Source: an uncultured Bacillota bacterium
GTDB lineage: Bacteria; Bacillota_I; Bacilli_A; Erysipelotrichales; Erysipelotrichaceae
Reading direction: 5' to 3'
NCBI GenBank assembly: GCA_949298975.1
Contig: CASFYR010000002.1
Location: 1 to 64,000, forward strand
DNA: 64,000 nt
The notes under the pieces are model-generated. The model made no database searches. It was not told the DNA's origin and saw only the letters and a program-made list of their open reading frames with translations. The translations under genes and the position numbers were made by a program. How positions within the stretch are numbered: the stretch's first letter is position 1; the number at the start of each line of letters is the position of its first letter. This document shows positions 52,181-61,741 of the stretch, piece after piece.

Positions 52181-52587
52181 TCCGGTGTTTCACCATCGGC
52201 TTGTTCGATGAATCCGTTTGACAGCAAAGCTTCAAAATCGGCATTCTTATAGTCGATCGTAATGGTTTCATAAAGATAATCATCCTGGAAATAAGCTGAG
52301 TAAGATACGCCCTCGATGGCATTATAATCAGTCTTGCACTGTTCGACGGCATCATTGATCGCCTCTTCGCTGTATCCCAAAGCTACCATTTCAGGGATGC
52401 TGCTTTTGATCTCGTTTTTTTGCAGTACGACGACATCGTCTTCACTGCTTAAGGTAACTGTTTGAACTACATAATCCATATCGATAGTGCAAACGGTTTC
52501 GGCAGTTTTTTTGTCTTCCCCGCCGCTGCAGCCGCCCAACATGAAAATAACGGCAACCACTAATAGTAAAGATAAGATTTTTTTCAT
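52120..52587 (-). CDS. DUF1307-type lipoprotein
   Basis: 155 aa. Lipoprotein signal (hydrophobic 4-17, LGGC lipobox) then a small domain of YehR/DUF1307 type. TATAAT lies 28 bases before the start and AAGGGG about ten before it, so it is SD-led. Overlaps truA on the other strand by 61 bases. Function unknown. Confidence 0.82.
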   Translation of the reverse strand: MKKILSLLLVVAVIFMLGGCSGGEDKKTAETVCTIDMDYVVQTVTLSSEDDVVVLQKNEIKSSIPEMVALGYSEEAINDAVEQCKTDYNAIEGVSYSAYFQDDYLYETITIDYKNADFEALLSNGFIEQADGETPDYISLELTMEGFSQTGYVCE

Positions 52588-52647
52588 AATATTTTACCCC
52601 TTTGTTTTTTAATTATAACACCGAAAGATCAGATAATCGAATAAAAA

Positions 52648-52680
52648 AATACTTCCGGCTAACCGGAAGTATTTTAGTTG
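52648..52680. terminator. Terminator of the UMF1 transporter gene (and of the other strand)
   Basis: AATACTTCCGG (52648-52658) and CCGGAAGTATT (52663-52673), 11-bp stem with T tracts on both sides. The transporter stop lies at its edge. Confidence 0.88.
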
Positions 52681-53906
52681 ATCTTGTTTGTTTGATAGAA
52701 GACATACAGACCAATGACAAACATGAAAGCAATGGCGCCGATGCCCAGATTCATTGAATTGGTAAACTGTGAAACAAAGGAAACGATGAAAGTTCCTAAA
52801 AAGGCTGCTCCCTTGCCGCAGATATCATAGATCCCGAAATATTCGCCGCTTTTTTCTGCCGGGATTATTTTGGCAAAGTACGAGCGGGACAGCGATTGGA
52901 TCGCTCCCTGGAACATGCCGACCGCAACGGCCAAAATCCAGAACTGATACTGTTCGTTGAGGAAAATAGCATAGACAGCAATCAGCAGATACGCCACGAT
53001 ACAGACATACATCAGTTTATAGTTGGGATATTTGGTTGATAATTTACCAAAGATAATCGCCGCCGGAAAAGCCACGATCTGCGTTACCAGCAGGGCCAAA
53101 AGCAAGCCGGTCGTATCAAAACCTAAGGCCGTGCCATAAGCCGTTGCCATGTCGATGATCGTATATACTCCGTCAATAAAGAAGAAGAAAGCGATCAAGA
53201 ACAGGAAGGCTTTACGGTTTTGTTTCAGTTCACTGAAGATGTTGGAAAGCCGGTGCCAGCCGGATGAGATCGGATTGTCTTTTACTTCAACATAATTTAA
53301 CTGCTTATAGCTCTTAAGAAGCGGTATTGAAAGGATCAGCCACCAGGCTGCGATCAAAATGAAAGCAAAAACCATGGCCAGTCCCTGTGAAATGCCGATC
53401 TTATCATACATTAATACCAAAAGCAGACACATAATAAACGGTACGCAAGAGCCGATGTAACCCCAGGCATAGCCTTGTGATGATACCTGATCCATTCTTT
53501 CGTCGGTCGTCACATCCGGCAGCATGGAATCATAGAATACCAGACTTAATGAATAAGCTGATTTGGTAATCACAAACAGCAACAAAAACCACAGCCATGA
53601 CTGTATGATGCCCAGTCCGACGCAGCCGATCGCCCCCAAAAGAATGGTAGCCATAAAGAAGATCTTTTTACGTCCTTTGTTGTCAGAAAGCGTGCCTAAT
53701 GTCGGTCCTAAAAACGCGACGATCAGGGTTGCGGCCGATGTGGCGTAACCCCAGTAGGCCAAATAACTTACTTCCGACAGATTAGCCGAATCGGCCAATG
53801 AATTGAAATAGATCGGCATGATCGTTGATACCAGCAGGGTAAATGCCGAATTAGCAACGTCATACAGCACCCATTTCTTTTCTAATGATGTCATTTTGAA
53901 TTTCAT
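52674..53906 (-). CDS. MFS transporter, UMF1/Atg22-like
   Basis: 410 aa, twelve membrane segments. Family marks are WVLYDVANSAFTLLVSTIMPIYF near the N-terminus and LSDNKGRKKIFF in the loop between segments 2 and 3. Atg22-like proteins export amino acids from the vacuole in yeast; the bacterial substrate is unknown. SD GGGGG is 6-9 bases before the ATG. It follows the phospholipase-like gene by 17 bases. Confidence 0.9.
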   Translation of the reverse strand: MKFKMTSLEKKWVLYDVANSAFTLLVSTIMPIYFNSLADSANLSEVSYLAYWGYATSAATLIVAFLGPTLGTLSDNKGRKKIFFMATILLGAIGCVGLGIIQSWLWFLLLFVITKSAYSLSLVFYDSMLPDVTTDERMDQVSSQGYAWGYIGSCVPFIMCLLLVLMYDKIGISQGLAMVFAFILIAAWWLILSIPLLKSYKQLNYVEVKDNPISSGWHRLSNIFSELKQNRKAFLFLIAFFFFIDGVYTIIDMATAYGTALGFDTTGLLLALLVTQIVAFPAAIIFGKLSTKYPNYKLMYVCIVAYLLIAVYAIFLNEQYQFWILAVAVGMFQGAIQSLSRSYFAKIIPAEKSGEYFGIYDICGKGAAFLGTFIVSFVSQFTNSMNLGIGAIAFMFVIGLYVFYQTNKIN

Positions 53907-53923
53907 ATTCTACCCCCAATATT

Positions 53924-54748
53924 TTAAATACAGATCTTTTCCCAGCCGTCTTGTTTTTCAAAAGTTTTGCTAAAAGCCGGATCAAGGTCGTTTTGACCGT
54001 TGAGATAACCAAACAGGTTCACTGCCAATTTTACATACAATTTCTGCGCGTCGTATTTTAAAGAAGCCAGACCAAGGCAGGAAGAAGTCAGGTCCTCGTT
54101 CTCTTCCAGCGGTATCAGCTGATCTTTCAGGGAATGGTAAACCCCTGCCACCTTCATAACATTTAAAAGGGAATTGCGCTTGACGGGATTCGGCGCGATC
54201 AAAAGCCGCAGATAAAAGACCATCGATTTTAGAACTTTGTGCATCTTCGGCCATTTGATCCCCGGGAAAAACCGGGCAATGATCTTGGCGTTACGGATAC
54301 TGGGCTCCAGATGTCCGGTCGTATTGAAGGACAGCGGATCATAGCCGTCTTCGACCAAAAGATAACGGTCGAAACAGGTCTCAACCAGCGTATGGGAGAC
54401 TTTCTTTTGATGCATGATAGCTTCAACATAACTATGGCAGGAGTAATCAAGGGCAAAATGCGCTACAAATCCTAAAAGATATGCCAGCATTTCTTCCTTA
54501 CCGTCTTGATTGTTGGCGTAGATTTTTCTGGCCTGAGCGAAAAAGTCGCTGGCTAATTCATCGTGCATTGCATAGCCGCGGGAACTGATGGCATTTTTAT
54601 GATAAGGCTGATAATAAAACAGGATATCAGGGCCGTGAAGACCGATATTAAACAACTGACGATGAGCGTTAATGATCGCTCTGATGCCTTTAGGCAATAA
54701 AGGAATCACCTCGCAGCCAAAACTGTAATGTGCATATGTCGCCGGAAT
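53924..54748 (-). CDS. Zinc-dependent phospholipase C-like protein
   Basis: 274 aa if begun at ATT 54748; 277 if begun at GTG 54757. Family hallmarks are PATYAHYSFG at the N-terminus and LGFVAHFALDYSCHSYVE with conserved His residues. Relatives (PF00882) usually begin Met-Pro-Ala; here the corresponding codon is ATT, and AAAGGAG ends eight bases before it, while GTG 54757 overlaps the GGAG itself and TTG 54754 is only two bases away. An ATT start is thus the best spacing. The family has a secreted zinc enzyme fold, but this protein has no signal peptide. TATAAT lies at 54775-54780. Confidence 0.8.
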   Translation of the reverse strand: MPATYAHYSFGCEVIPLLPKGIRAIINAHRQLFNIGLHGPDILFYYQPYHKNAISSRGYAMHDELASDFFAQARKIYANNQDGKEEMLAYLLGFVAHFALDYSCHSYVEAIMHQKKVSHTLVETCFDRYLLVEDGYDPLSFNTTGHLEPSIRNAKIIARFFPGIKWPKMHKVLKSMVFYLRLLIAPNPVKRNSLLNVMKVAGVYHSLKDQLIPLEENEDLTSSCLGLASLKYDAQKLYVKLAVNLFGYLNGQNDLDPAFSKTFEKQDGWEKICI

Positions 54749-54950
54749 AAACAACACTCCTTTCTCAATCTAACATTATAATAATAACATGGCTTTAAGT
54801 TATCTTTGTGAGGTATCTTTAAAAATAATGTTAAAAATAGATAATGCCATCAAAACTTTATTTATTGATGTCAATGGTTTAAAATATAATAAAGTTATAT
54901 CATTTGCTGTATTTTAAATAAAGGTGTTGTTAAAAGAGGGAGATTGAATA

Positions 54951-55019
54951 ATGAAAATTATTGCCGGAATCGTTTATTTTATTTTTGTAGCACTCAAAAC
55001 GATGATGAAAAGGATCTAA
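54951..55019 (+). CDS. Possible 22-aa hydrophobic peptide (type I toxin-like or remnant)
   Basis: The peptide is MKIIAGIVYFIFVALKTMMK plus two residues: one short hydrophobic segment with basic ends. GAGGGAG lies nine bases before the ATG; TATAAT at 54895-54900 would start a transcript near 54907; a terminator ends it at 55139. The pattern of promoter, ribosome site, tiny membrane peptide and terminator is that of small toxins of type I systems, but no antisense RNA can be shown from sequence alone. It may equally be a gene remnant. Confidence 0.4.
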   Translation: MKIIAGIVYFIFVALKTMMKRI

Positions 55020-55115
55020 AAAAGATGGTTAAAGCAGCTGATCGGCATAATTTCCGGTGCTGTTACCGTCAATTAATGAAACACTAAAAGGCGTTGTTCT
55101 GCATAATTTATTTTG

Positions 55116-55139
55116 ATGGCTTAAAATAGCCATTTTTTT
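55116..55139 (+). terminator. Terminator behind the 22-aa frame
   Basis: ATGGCT (55116-55121), loop TAAAAT, AGCCAT (55128-55133), then six T. Confidence 0.8.
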
Positions 55140-55160
55140 ATTATTTTATACAAAAAATAC

Positions 55161-55189
55161 TTGAATTAGTATAAGGATTATTGTATATT
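55161..55189 (+). promoter_or_regulatory. Promoter of the S10 operon
   Basis: TTGAAT (55161-55166), 17 bp, TATATT (55184-55189), +1 near 55196. The leader before rpsJ is about 130 bases. Confidence 0.8.
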
Positions 55190-55286
55190 ATTAGAGCGCT
55201 TGCGGTGATATGGGAGGTTGCTGGCACGCCGGTATCTGTGTACCTGCGTGATAACCAGGGAATTCACATGGAGCGAGTAATCGGGC

Positions 55287-55309
55287 TGATTTAAGGCCTG
55301 ATAAATGAA
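55287..55309 (+). promoter_or_regulatory. Hairpin in the S10 operon leader
   Basis: ATCGGGCT pairs with GGCCTGAT (8 bp with two G-U pairs) around a short loop, ending just before AAGGAGG of rpsJ. The leader may act in autogenous control, for example by a ribosomal protein of the operon (inference). Confidence 0.5.
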
Positions 55310-55327
55310 ATGAAGGAGGAAAATTTC

Positions 55328-55639
55328 ATGGCAAAAAATAACGTAAGAATTAAATTAAAGGCTTACGAACACCGTTCTTTAGATGTTGCGACACAAAAGA
55401 TCGTCAAGGCTGCTGAAGATACCGGTGCTAAAAAGGTCGTTGGACCGGTACCTCTTCCAACTGAGAAGCAGGTAGTTACTATCTTAAGAGCTGTCCACAA
55501 GTACAAAGATTCCCGTGAGCAGTTCGAAATCAGAACGCATAAGCGTTTGATCGAGATCGTTGGCCCAAGTGCTAAGACAATTGATGCCTTAAGCCGGCTT
55601 GAGCTTCCAAGCGGTGTCGATATTGAGATCAAGTTGTAA
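55328..55639 (+). CDS. rpsJ: 30S ribosomal protein S10
   Basis: 103 aa, usual length. [13 protein letters not shown] and GPVPLPTEK motifs, and the C-terminal [16 protein letters not shown]. Start ATG 55328 has AAGGAGG eight bases upstream. First gene of the S10-spc operon; S10 also takes part in transcription antitermination as NusE. Confidence 0.98.
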   Translation: MAKNNVRIKLKAYEHRSLDVATQKIVKAAEDTGAKKVVGPVPLPTEKQVVTILRAVHKYKDSREQFEIRTHKRLIEIVGPSAKTIDALSRLELPSGVDIEIKL

Positions 55640-55658
55640 GAAATAGAAAGGTGACATT

Positions 55659-56336
55659 ATGAAAGGAATACTTGGCAGAAAGTTAGGCATGACGCAGGTG
55701 TTCACCGCTGACGGAAATCTGATTCCGGTAACAGTGATCGAATGTGAACCAAATGTGGTTATGCAAAAGAAGGTTGTCGAAATTGATGGCTACAACGCAA
55801 TCCAGTTAGGTCTTGAAGATGTTAAGGAAACAAGAACTACCAAGGCGGCTGTCGGTCATGCAAAGAAGGCAAACGCCGCTCCTAAGCGTTTCTTAAAGGA
55901 GATCCGCAGCGAAGAGATGATGGATCTTGAGTTAGGGGCTGAAGTTAAGGTCGATATCTTTTCCGCTGGTGACATCGTTGATGTAACCGGTACTTCTAAA
56001 GGTAAAGGCTATATGGGTACCATCGTCAGAAACAATGCGACCATGGGTCCTAAATCACACGGTGGATCAAAGAATATCCGTCATATCGGATCTTTGGCTA
56101 CTACCGGCCGTAACAATGGCCGTATCGAAAAGAATACTGCTATGCCGGGTCATGAAGGGGTATATACTACTACCAATCAGAATCTGGAAGTTATCAAAGT
56201 TGACAGCGAAAAGAACTACATGCTGGTCAAGGGCAATGTTCCGGGTCCAAAAAGAGGATTGGTCATGGTCAAGACAACAGTCAAGCCAATCAAGCATGTT
56301 GACGCTAAAGTGTTATTGAACGAGAAGGAGGCGTAA
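55659..56336 (+). CDS. rplC: 50S ribosomal protein L3
   Basis: 225 aa, slightly longer than the usual 205-210. GILGRKLGMTQVF start, SKGKGYMGTI, GSKNIRHIGS and PGHEGVYTTTNQNL segments. One of the first proteins to assemble 23S rRNA. GAAAGGTGA precedes the ATG. Confidence 0.98.
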   Translation: MKGILGRKLGMTQVFTADGNLIPVTVIECEPNVVMQKKVVEIDGYNAIQLGLEDVKETRTTKAAVGHAKKANAAPKRFLKEIRSEEMMDLELGAEVKVDIFSAGDIVDVTGTSKGKGYMGTIVRNNATMGPKSHGGSKNIRHIGSLATTGRNNGRIEKNTAMPGHEGVYTTTNQNLEVIKVDSEKNYMLVKGNVPGPKRGLVMVKTTVKPIKHVDAKVLLNEKEA

Positions 56337-56339
56337 TAA

Positions 56340-56975
56340 ATGGCTAAGTTTAATGTTTATGATCTAAGTGCCAAAGAGGTAGGAAATATTGAATTAGCTG
56401 ACGGCGTCTTCAATATCGAAGTCAATAATCAGGCGATCTTTGATGCTGTGCTCAGACAGAGAGCTTCTTGGCGTCAGGGAACGCACGACACTAAAAGCCG
56501 CAGCGAAGTATCCGGCGGCGGTAAGAAGCCGTTTAGACAAAAGGGTACCGGCCGTGCCAGACAGGGTTCGATCCGGGCTACGCAGCACCGCGGCGGCGGT
56601 ATCGTCTTTGGACCAACTCCAAGAAAATACTTATTCAAGCTAAACCGCAAGGTTAGAAGACTGGCTTTAAAGAGCGCTATTTCCTTAAAGACCCAGGAAG
56701 AAAACATCACTATCTTGGATTCGATCGTGATGAATGAAGTCAAGACCAAAGAGTTCGTCAAGGTTATGGATGCTTTCGGTTTTGACCGCAAGGTATTGTT
56801 TGTTGTTGATTTAGAAGAAGACTTCAACAATGCTTACCTGTCAATGCGTAATTTACCTAATGCTGCAATGGTCGCAGTTGAAGGTATCAATGTTTACGAT
56901 GTCATGGATGCCCGCAAATTGGTCATGACCAAGGCGGCAGCCAAGAAGATCGAGGAGGTATTAAGCAATGACTAA
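56340..56975 (+). CDS. rplD: 50S ribosomal protein L4
   Basis: 211 aa. TKSRSEVSGGGKKPFRQKGTGRARQGS is the tunnel loop and KLNRKVRRLALKSA follows. In E. coli L4 represses its own operon; whether that holds here is unknown. GGAGG lies close before the ATG. Overlaps rplW by 8 bases. Confidence 0.98.
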   Translation: MAKFNVYDLSAKEVGNIELADGVFNIEVNNQAIFDAVLRQRASWRQGTHDTKSRSEVSGGGKKPFRQKGTGRARQGSIRATQHRGGGIVFGPTPRKYLFKLNRKVRRLALKSAISLKTQEENITILDSIVMNEVKTKEFVKVMDAFGFDRKVLFVVDLEEDFNNAYLSMRNLPNAAMVAVEGINVYDVMDARKLVMTKAAAKKIEEVLSND

Positions 56976-57258
56976 TGCTAGAGATGTCATTATTCGTCCG
57001 CTGGTAACCGAAAAGACCTTAAATACGGAAAAAGACAACAACACCGTCGTCTTTGAAGTTAAAAAAGGCGTTAATAAGGTTCATGTCAAAAAGGCAGTCG
57101 AAGAAATTTTCAATGTTAAGGTCGAAAGAGTCAATGTAGTTAATACTAAATCTAAGACCAAACGTGTTGGCCGCTATGTCGGTAAGACCAGCGCAATCAA
57201 AAAGGCTTATGTCAAATTAGCTGAAGGCCATCACATTACCATTCTTGAAGATAAATAA
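56968..57258 (+). CDS. rplW: 50S ribosomal protein L23
   Basis: 96 aa. DVIIRPLVTEKTL, FEVKKGVNKVHVKKAVE and VERVNVVNTKSKTKRVGRYVGKT match L23, the docking site for trigger factor and signal recognition particle. A 62-base gap with a small hairpin (CGGAA 57272-57276 with TTCCG 57289-57293) follows before rplB. Confidence 0.98.
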   Translation: MTNARDVIIRPLVTEKTLNTEKDNNTVVFEVKKGVNKVHVKKAVEEIFNVKVERVNVVNTKSKTKRVGRYVGKTSAIKKAYVKLAEGHHITILEDK

Positions 57259-57320
57259 TCTTCAATATTATCGGAAGAATTATGCTATTTCCGGACAATT
57301 GCATAGGAGGAAAGAATTAA

Positions 57321-58154
57321 ATGGCAATTAAGAAATACAAGCCAACGACTCCTGGAAGACGTGGGATGACAGGACTGACCTTTGAAGAAATTACCAAGAA
57401 AACTCCTGAAAGAAGTTTGGTGGTCAGTTTCTCCAAATCAGGCGGTCGTAACAATACAGGACGTATTACAACCAGACATCACGGTGGCGGTCACAAACAG
57501 TTATACCGTATCGTTGATTTCAAACGTAACAAGGACAATGTACCGGCTAAGGTCGCAGCGATCGAATACGATCCAAACCGTAACGCCAATATCGCGTTAT
57601 TGCACTATGTTGACGGCGAAAAGCGTTATATCTTAGCGCCAAAGGGCTTAGAAGTCGGAGCTAAGGTTATCTCCGGTCCAACCACTGATATCAAGGTCGG
57701 CAACGCTCTTGAATTGCGCAATATGCCAGAAGGTACTATCGTTCACAACATCGAATTGAAACCGGGCAAAGGTGGTCAGCTGGCCAGAGCAGCCGGCGTC
57801 AGCGCTCAGATCCTCGGTATTGAAGAAAAATATGTAACTTTGCGTTTAGCCAGCGGTGAAGTCAGAAAAGTATTAGGCAACTGCCGTGCAACGGTTGGCG
57901 TTGTCGGTAACGAAGATTACAGCCTGATCAATTTAGGTAAAGCCGGAAGAACTCGCTGGTTAGGCATCAGACCTACCGTCAGAGGTTCGGTTATGAATCC
58001 TAACGATCACCCTCATGGTGGTGGTGAAGGACGTACACCTATCGGACGTAAGTCGCCAATGACGCCTTGGGGCAAAAAAGCAATGGGTGTTAAGACTCGC
58101 GATACGAAGAAGGCTTCTAACAAGCTGATCGTCAGAAGAAGAAATTCTAAGTAA
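57321..58154 (+). CDS. rplB: 50S ribosomal protein L2
   Basis: 277 aa, usual length. [35 protein letters not shown], and the C-terminal [27 protein letters not shown] are the L2 signatures, with the near-catalytic His of the peptidyl transferase region. GAGGAAAG before the ATG. Confidence 0.98.
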   Translation: MAIKKYKPTTPGRRGMTGLTFEEITKKTPERSLVVSFSKSGGRNNTGRITTRHHGGGHKQLYRIVDFKRNKDNVPAKVAAIEYDPNRNANIALLHYVDGEKRYILAPKGLEVGAKVISGPTTDIKVGNALELRNMPEGTIVHNIELKPGKGGQLARAAGVSAQILGIEEKYVTLRLASGEVRKVLGNCRATVGVVGNEDYSLINLGKAGRTRWLGIRPTVRGSVMNPNDHPHGGGEGRTPIGRKSPMTPWGKKAMGVKTRDTKKASNKLIVRRRNSK

Positions 58155-58171
58155 AGAAGGGAAAGGACAAC

Positions 58172-58441
58172 ATGAGTAGAAGTTTGAAAAAGGGCCCATT
58201 CTGTGACGAACATTTAATGAAAAAGGTCGTCGCACTCAATGAAGCCAACAAAAAAGAAGTAATCAAAACCTGGTCACGCAGATCAACCATTTTCCCTGAC
58301 TTTGTCGAACACACATTCGCAGTATATAACGGAAAAGATTTCGTACCAGTATATGTAACAGAAGATATGGTCGGTCACAAATTAGGTGAATTCGTACCAA
58401 CCAGAAAATTCGGCGGTCACGGTAGTGACAAGAAAGCGTAG
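58172..58441 (+). CDS. rpsS: 30S ribosomal protein S19
   Basis: 89 aa. [32 protein letters not shown] and [13 protein letters not shown] are standard S19. GGGAAAGG precedes the ATG. Confidence 0.98.
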   Translation: MSRSLKKGPFCDEHLMKKVVALNEANKKEVIKTWSRRSTIFPDFVEHTFAVYNGKDFVPVYVTEDMVGHKLGEFVPTRKFGGHGSDKKA

Positions 58442-58449
58442 GAGGTAAG

Positions 58450-58785
58450 ATGATGGAAGTTAAAGCAACCGCCAAGACAGTCAGAATCGCTCCGCGTAAG
58501 GTTCGATTAGTACTGGATCTAATTCGCAACAAAGATGCAAACGAAGCATTGGCAATCTTAAAATTTACTCCTAATCATGCTGCTGCAGCAATCGAGAAGG
58601 TCGTTAAATCAGCTGTTGCCAACGCAACTCATAACTATCAGATGGATGCTGATAAGTTATATGTCAAAGCCTGCTATGCCAACGAAGGCGTAACTCTTAA
58701 GAGATTCATGCCAAGAGCTAAAGGCAGCGCTGCTCAGATTTTAAAGAGAACCAGCCACATTACGGTTGTGGTTGAGGAAAGGTAG
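58450..58785 (+). CDS. rplV: 50S ribosomal protein L22
   Basis: 111 aa (ATG 58450 or 58453). [31 protein letters not shown] at the start and the tunnel hairpin [21 protein letters not shown]; macrolide contacts are in that hairpin. GGAGG eight bases before. Confidence 0.98.
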   Translation: MMEVKATAKTVRIAPRKVRLVLDLIRNKDANEALAILKFTPNHAAAAIEKVVKSAVANATHNYQMDADKLYVKACYANEGVTLKRFMPRAKGSAAQILKRTSHITVVVEER

Positions 58786-58796
58786 GAGGTCAATTA

Positions 58797-59582
58797 ATGG
58801 GTCAGAAAGTAAGTCCTATTGGATTAAGAGTCGGCATCATTCGTGATTGGGAATCAAGATGGTATGCTGAAAAAGAATACGGTTCTTTATTACAAGAAGA
58901 TATCAAGATCCGTGAGTTAATTGACAAAGACGCCAGAGAATGCCTGATTTCCCGCATTGAGATCGAGCGTTCAAAGAATCATGTTCAGATCATTATCCGT
59001 ACCGCTCGTCCTGGCAACTATGTCGGACAGGATGGCGCTAAGGTTAATGAACTAAAGAAACAGTTAGAAAAAATGACCGGTAAAACCGTCAACATCAATA
59101 TCGTCGAAGTAGCTAACCCAGAGCTTGACGCTCGTTTGGTAGCTATGAAGATCGCCAAGATGTTAGAGGATCGTCAGTCATTCAGAACCTGCCAGAAAAG
59201 AGCGATCCAAGCTACGATGAGAGCTGGCGCCAAAGGTATCAAGACAGCTGTATCGGGTCGCCTTGGCGGCGCTGATATCGCCCGTACCGAAGGATATTCT
59301 GAAGGTGTAACTCCGCTTCATACTTTAAGAAGCGATATCGATTATGCCTGGGAAGAGGCAATGACCACTTATGGCAAATTAGGTGTAAAAGTCTGGATCT
59401 GCCGTGGGGAAGTATTGCCGGGCGAAATGGTCAAGGAACCGGAAAAACCAAAAGAAAACAGACGTTTCAACAAGCGTCCTTTCCGCGGCAACCGTAAAGA
59501 CAATGTAAAAGCGGAAGCTCCGGTAAGCGAAGCAGCTGAAACCAAGACTGAAGCACCTGCTTCGGAAAAGGGAGGTAATTAA
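58797..59582 (+). CDS. rpsC: 30S ribosomal protein S3
   Basis: 261 aa; the usual length is about 215-230. [20 protein letters not shown], the KH domain GYxGQDGAK-like [15 protein letters not shown] and [17 protein letters not shown]. The extra 40 residues at the C-terminus are rich in Lys, Arg, Ala and Glu (for example [18 protein letters not shown]) and probably disordered. Confidence 0.98.
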   Translation: MGQKVSPIGLRVGIIRDWESRWYAEKEYGSLLQEDIKIRELIDKDARECLISRIEIERSKNHVQIIIRTARPGNYVGQDGAKVNELKKQLEKMTGKTVNINIVEVANPELDARLVAMKIAKMLEDRQSFRTCQKRAIQATMRAGAKGIKTAVSGRLGGADIARTEGYSEGVTPLHTLRSDIDYAWEEAMTTYGKLGVKVWICRGEVLPGEMVKEPEKPKENRRFNKRPFRGNRKDNVKAEAPVSEAAETKTEAPASEKGGN

Positions 59583-59584
59583 TT

Positions 59585-60001
59585 ATGTTAATGCCTAACA
59601 GAACAAAATATCGTCGTCCTCATCGCTTAAGCTATGAAGGACGTTCCAAGGCCGGCCGGGAAGTTACTTTCGGTGAATACGGATTAGTTGCCATGAGCGG
59701 TGCTTATGTTTCTAACCGTCAGATCGAAGCTGCCCGTGTTGCCATGACTAGATATATGAACCGTGGCGGTAATGTCTGGATCAAGATATTCCCGCACTTA
59801 GCTATCACCAAGAAACCGCTTGAAGTCCGTATGGGTTCCGGTAAAGGTGCGCCAGAGGGCTGGGTAGCCGTCGTTCAAAAAGGTCGTGTAATGTTTGAGA
59901 TTAGCGGCGTCAGCGAGGAAATTGCTCGTGAAGCCTTCCGTCTTGCATCTCATAAATTGCCTGTTAAATGTAAATTTATCAAGAAAGGTGAGACTGTATA
60001 A
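59585..60001 (+). CDS. rplP: 50S ribosomal protein L16
   Basis: 138 aa. [22 protein letters not shown] start, [32 protein letters not shown]. The ATG follows GGGAGG by nine bases. Confidence 0.98.
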   Translation: MLMPNRTKYRRPHRLSYEGRSKAGREVTFGEYGLVAMSGAYVSNRQIEAARVAMTRYMNRGGNVWIKIFPHLAITKKPLEVRMGSGKGAPEGWVAVVQKGRVMFEISGVSEEIAREAFRLASHKLPVKCKFIKKGETV

Positions 60002-60198
60002 TGAACATCAAAGAAATTAAAGATAAGACCAATGATGAATTAGTCAAGATCATTGCTGAAAGCAAGGAAGAATTATTCGATCTGCGTTTCCAGAAGGCTA
60101 CCGGCCAGATCGAAAATCCAATGCGCATCAGAGAACTTAAAAAGACGATCGCCCGGATCAAGACGGTTTTGAATGAAAGGGCAATGAAGGGAGAATAG
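60001..60198 (+). CDS. rpmC: 50S ribosomal protein L29
   Basis: 65 aa. [49 protein letters not shown]. Start overlaps the rplP stop by one base; GAAAGG is upstream. Confidence 0.98.
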   Translation: MNIKEIKDKTNDELVKIIAESKEELFDLRFQKATGQIENPMRIRELKKTIARIKTVLNERAMKGE

Positions 60199-60200
60199 TG

Positions 60201-60464
60201 ATGGAAAGAGCAAACAACAGACGCGTATTACGCGGAAAAGTCGTATCAGATAAAATGGATAAGACCATCGTCGTGGAAATCTCGACAAAGAAATCACACC
60301 CGCTTTATGGCAAGCGCGTTAAATTCTCTCGCAGATTCAAAGCCCATGATGAAAACAACGAAGCTAAAGTCGGCGATATCGTTGAGATCATGGAAACTCG
60401 TCCGCTTTCCAAGGACAAGCACTTCCGTTTGATCAGTATCGTTGAAAGAGCAGTTATTCTTTAG
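60201..60464 (+). CDS. rpsQ: 30S ribosomal protein S17
   Basis: 87 aa from ATG 60201 (GGGAG before); GTG 60198 overlaps the rpmC stop. [36 protein letters not shown] and [19 protein letters not shown] are S17. Confidence 0.97.
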   Translation: MERANNRRVLRGKVVSDKMDKTIVVEISTKKSHPLYGKRVKFSRRFKAHDENNEAKVGDIVEIMETRPLSKDKHFRLISIVERAVIL

Positions 60465-60479
60465 TAGGAGGTAAGATCA

Positions 60480-60848
60480 ATGATTAGTAATGAAACACGT
60501 TTAAAAGTCGCTGATAACACTGGTGCTAAAGAATTGTTAGTTATTAGATGTTTAGGTGGTTCAAGAAGAAAGACTGCCAATATCGGTGATGTAGTGGTAT
60601 GTTCGGTCAAGGCAGCTCAGCCAAACGGAACAGTTAAGAAGGGTGATGTCGTTAAGGCCGTCATCGTTCGTACCAAATACGGCATTTCCAGAGAAAATGG
60701 TTCATACATTAAATTTGATGACAATGCCGCTGTAATCATTAAAGATGATAAAACGCCAAGAGGAACCCGTATTTTTGGTCCTGTGGCCAGAGAACTTCGT
60801 GATAAGGACTATATGAAGATCGTATCCTTAGCACCGGAAGTATTATAG
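60480..60848 (+). CDS. rplN: 50S ribosomal protein L14
   Basis: 122 aa. [39 protein letters not shown] and [29 protein letters not shown] are characteristic. AGGAGG before the ATG. Confidence 0.98.
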   Translation: MISNETRLKVADNTGAKELLVIRCLGGSRRKTANIGDVVVCSVKAAQPNGTVKKGDVVKAVIVRTKYGISRENGSYIKFDDNAAVIIKDDKTPRGTRIFGPVARELRDKDYMKIVSLAPEVL

Positions 60849-60865
60849 TAGGAGGATGACTTTAG

Positions 60866-61186
60866 ATGAATATTAAAAAAGGTGATAAAGTTAAAGTCAT
60901 TACAGGACATTACAAAGGTACGATCGGTGAAGTTATCGCAGTAATGCCTAAAGTTGACAAAGTTGTGGTCGAAGGGGTCAACATCGCTAAGAAGACCTTA
61001 AAACCAACCCAGGAAAATCCTGACGGCGGCATCATTGAAAAAGAAATGCCGATCCATGTATCAAACGTAATGCTTTATGATTCCAAGGCAAAAGCGGCTT
61101 CAAGAGTCGGTTATCGTGAGGAAAAAGGCGTTAAGGTCAGATACTACAAGAAATCAGGAACTACGATCAAGGGAGGTAAGAAATAA
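60866..61186 (+). CDS. rplX: 50S ribosomal protein L24
   Basis: 106 aa. KOW motif in [20 protein letters not shown] near 4-23, then [41 protein letters not shown] before the ATG; the stop overlaps the rplE start. Confidence 0.98.
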   Translation: MNIKKGDKVKVITGHYKGTIGEVIAVMPKVDKVVVEGVNIAKKTLKPTQENPDGGIIEKEMPIHVSNVMLYDSKAKAASRVGYREEKGVKVRYYKKSGTTIKGGKK

Positions 61187-61725
61187 TGAACCGCCTTCAA
61201 GAAAAGTATAACAACGAGATCAAGGCCAGCTTGATGAAGAAATTCGGTTATTCTTCTGTTATGGAAGCACCGAAGTTAGTCAAGATCGTTATCAACCTCG
61301 GTGTAGGCGATGCGATCAGCGAACCAAAGCACCTCGATGAAGCTGTAAGTGAACTGACAGCAATCGCCGGTCAAAAACCGGTCGTTACCAAGGCTAAAAA
61401 ATCCATCGCCAATTTCAAATTGCGTGAAGGTATGGCTATTGGCTGCAAGGTTGATTTACGCGGCGAGAAAATGTACGATTTCCTCGATAAGCTCGTCAAT
61501 ATCTCTTTACCACGAGTAAGAGATTTCCGCGGTGTCAGCACAACTGCCTTTGATGGCCGTGGTAACTATACTTTGGGTGTCAAGGAACAGATCATCTTCC
61601 CTGAGATCCAATATGATAAGGTAAACAAAGTACGCGGTATGGATATCGTTATCGTCACTACTGCGAAGACTGATGAAGAGGCACGCGCTCTGTTGCAAGA
61701 GCTGGGAATGCCGTTTGCAAAGTAA
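61186..61725 (+). CDS. rplE: 50S ribosomal protein L5
   Basis: 179 aa. 5S rRNA binding protein: [82 protein letters not shown]. Usual length. Confidence 0.98.
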   Translation: MNRLQEKYNNEIKASLMKKFGYSSVMEAPKLVKIVINLGVGDAISEPKHLDEAVSELTAIAGQKPVVTKAKKSIANFKLREGMAIGCKVDLRGEKMYDFLDKLVNISLPRVRDFRGVSTTAFDGRGNYTLGVKEQIIFPEIQYDKVNKVRGMDIVIVTTAKTDEEARALLQELGMPFAK

Positions 61726-61741
61726 GAAGGGAGAATGATCA

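Larger units (their letters stand above)
54758..55327. other. Non-coding stretch before the S10 operon, with one possible peptide gene
   Basis: Contains promoters, a 22-codon frame at 54951 with its own ribosome site, a terminator at 55116 and the rpsJ promoter and leader. A 29-codon frame at 54828 has no ribosome site and is not claimed. Confidence 0.5.

Noticed and set aside
54828-54917. 29-codon frame before the 22-aa peptide gene
   Set aside because: No ribosome site and no recognisable sequence.
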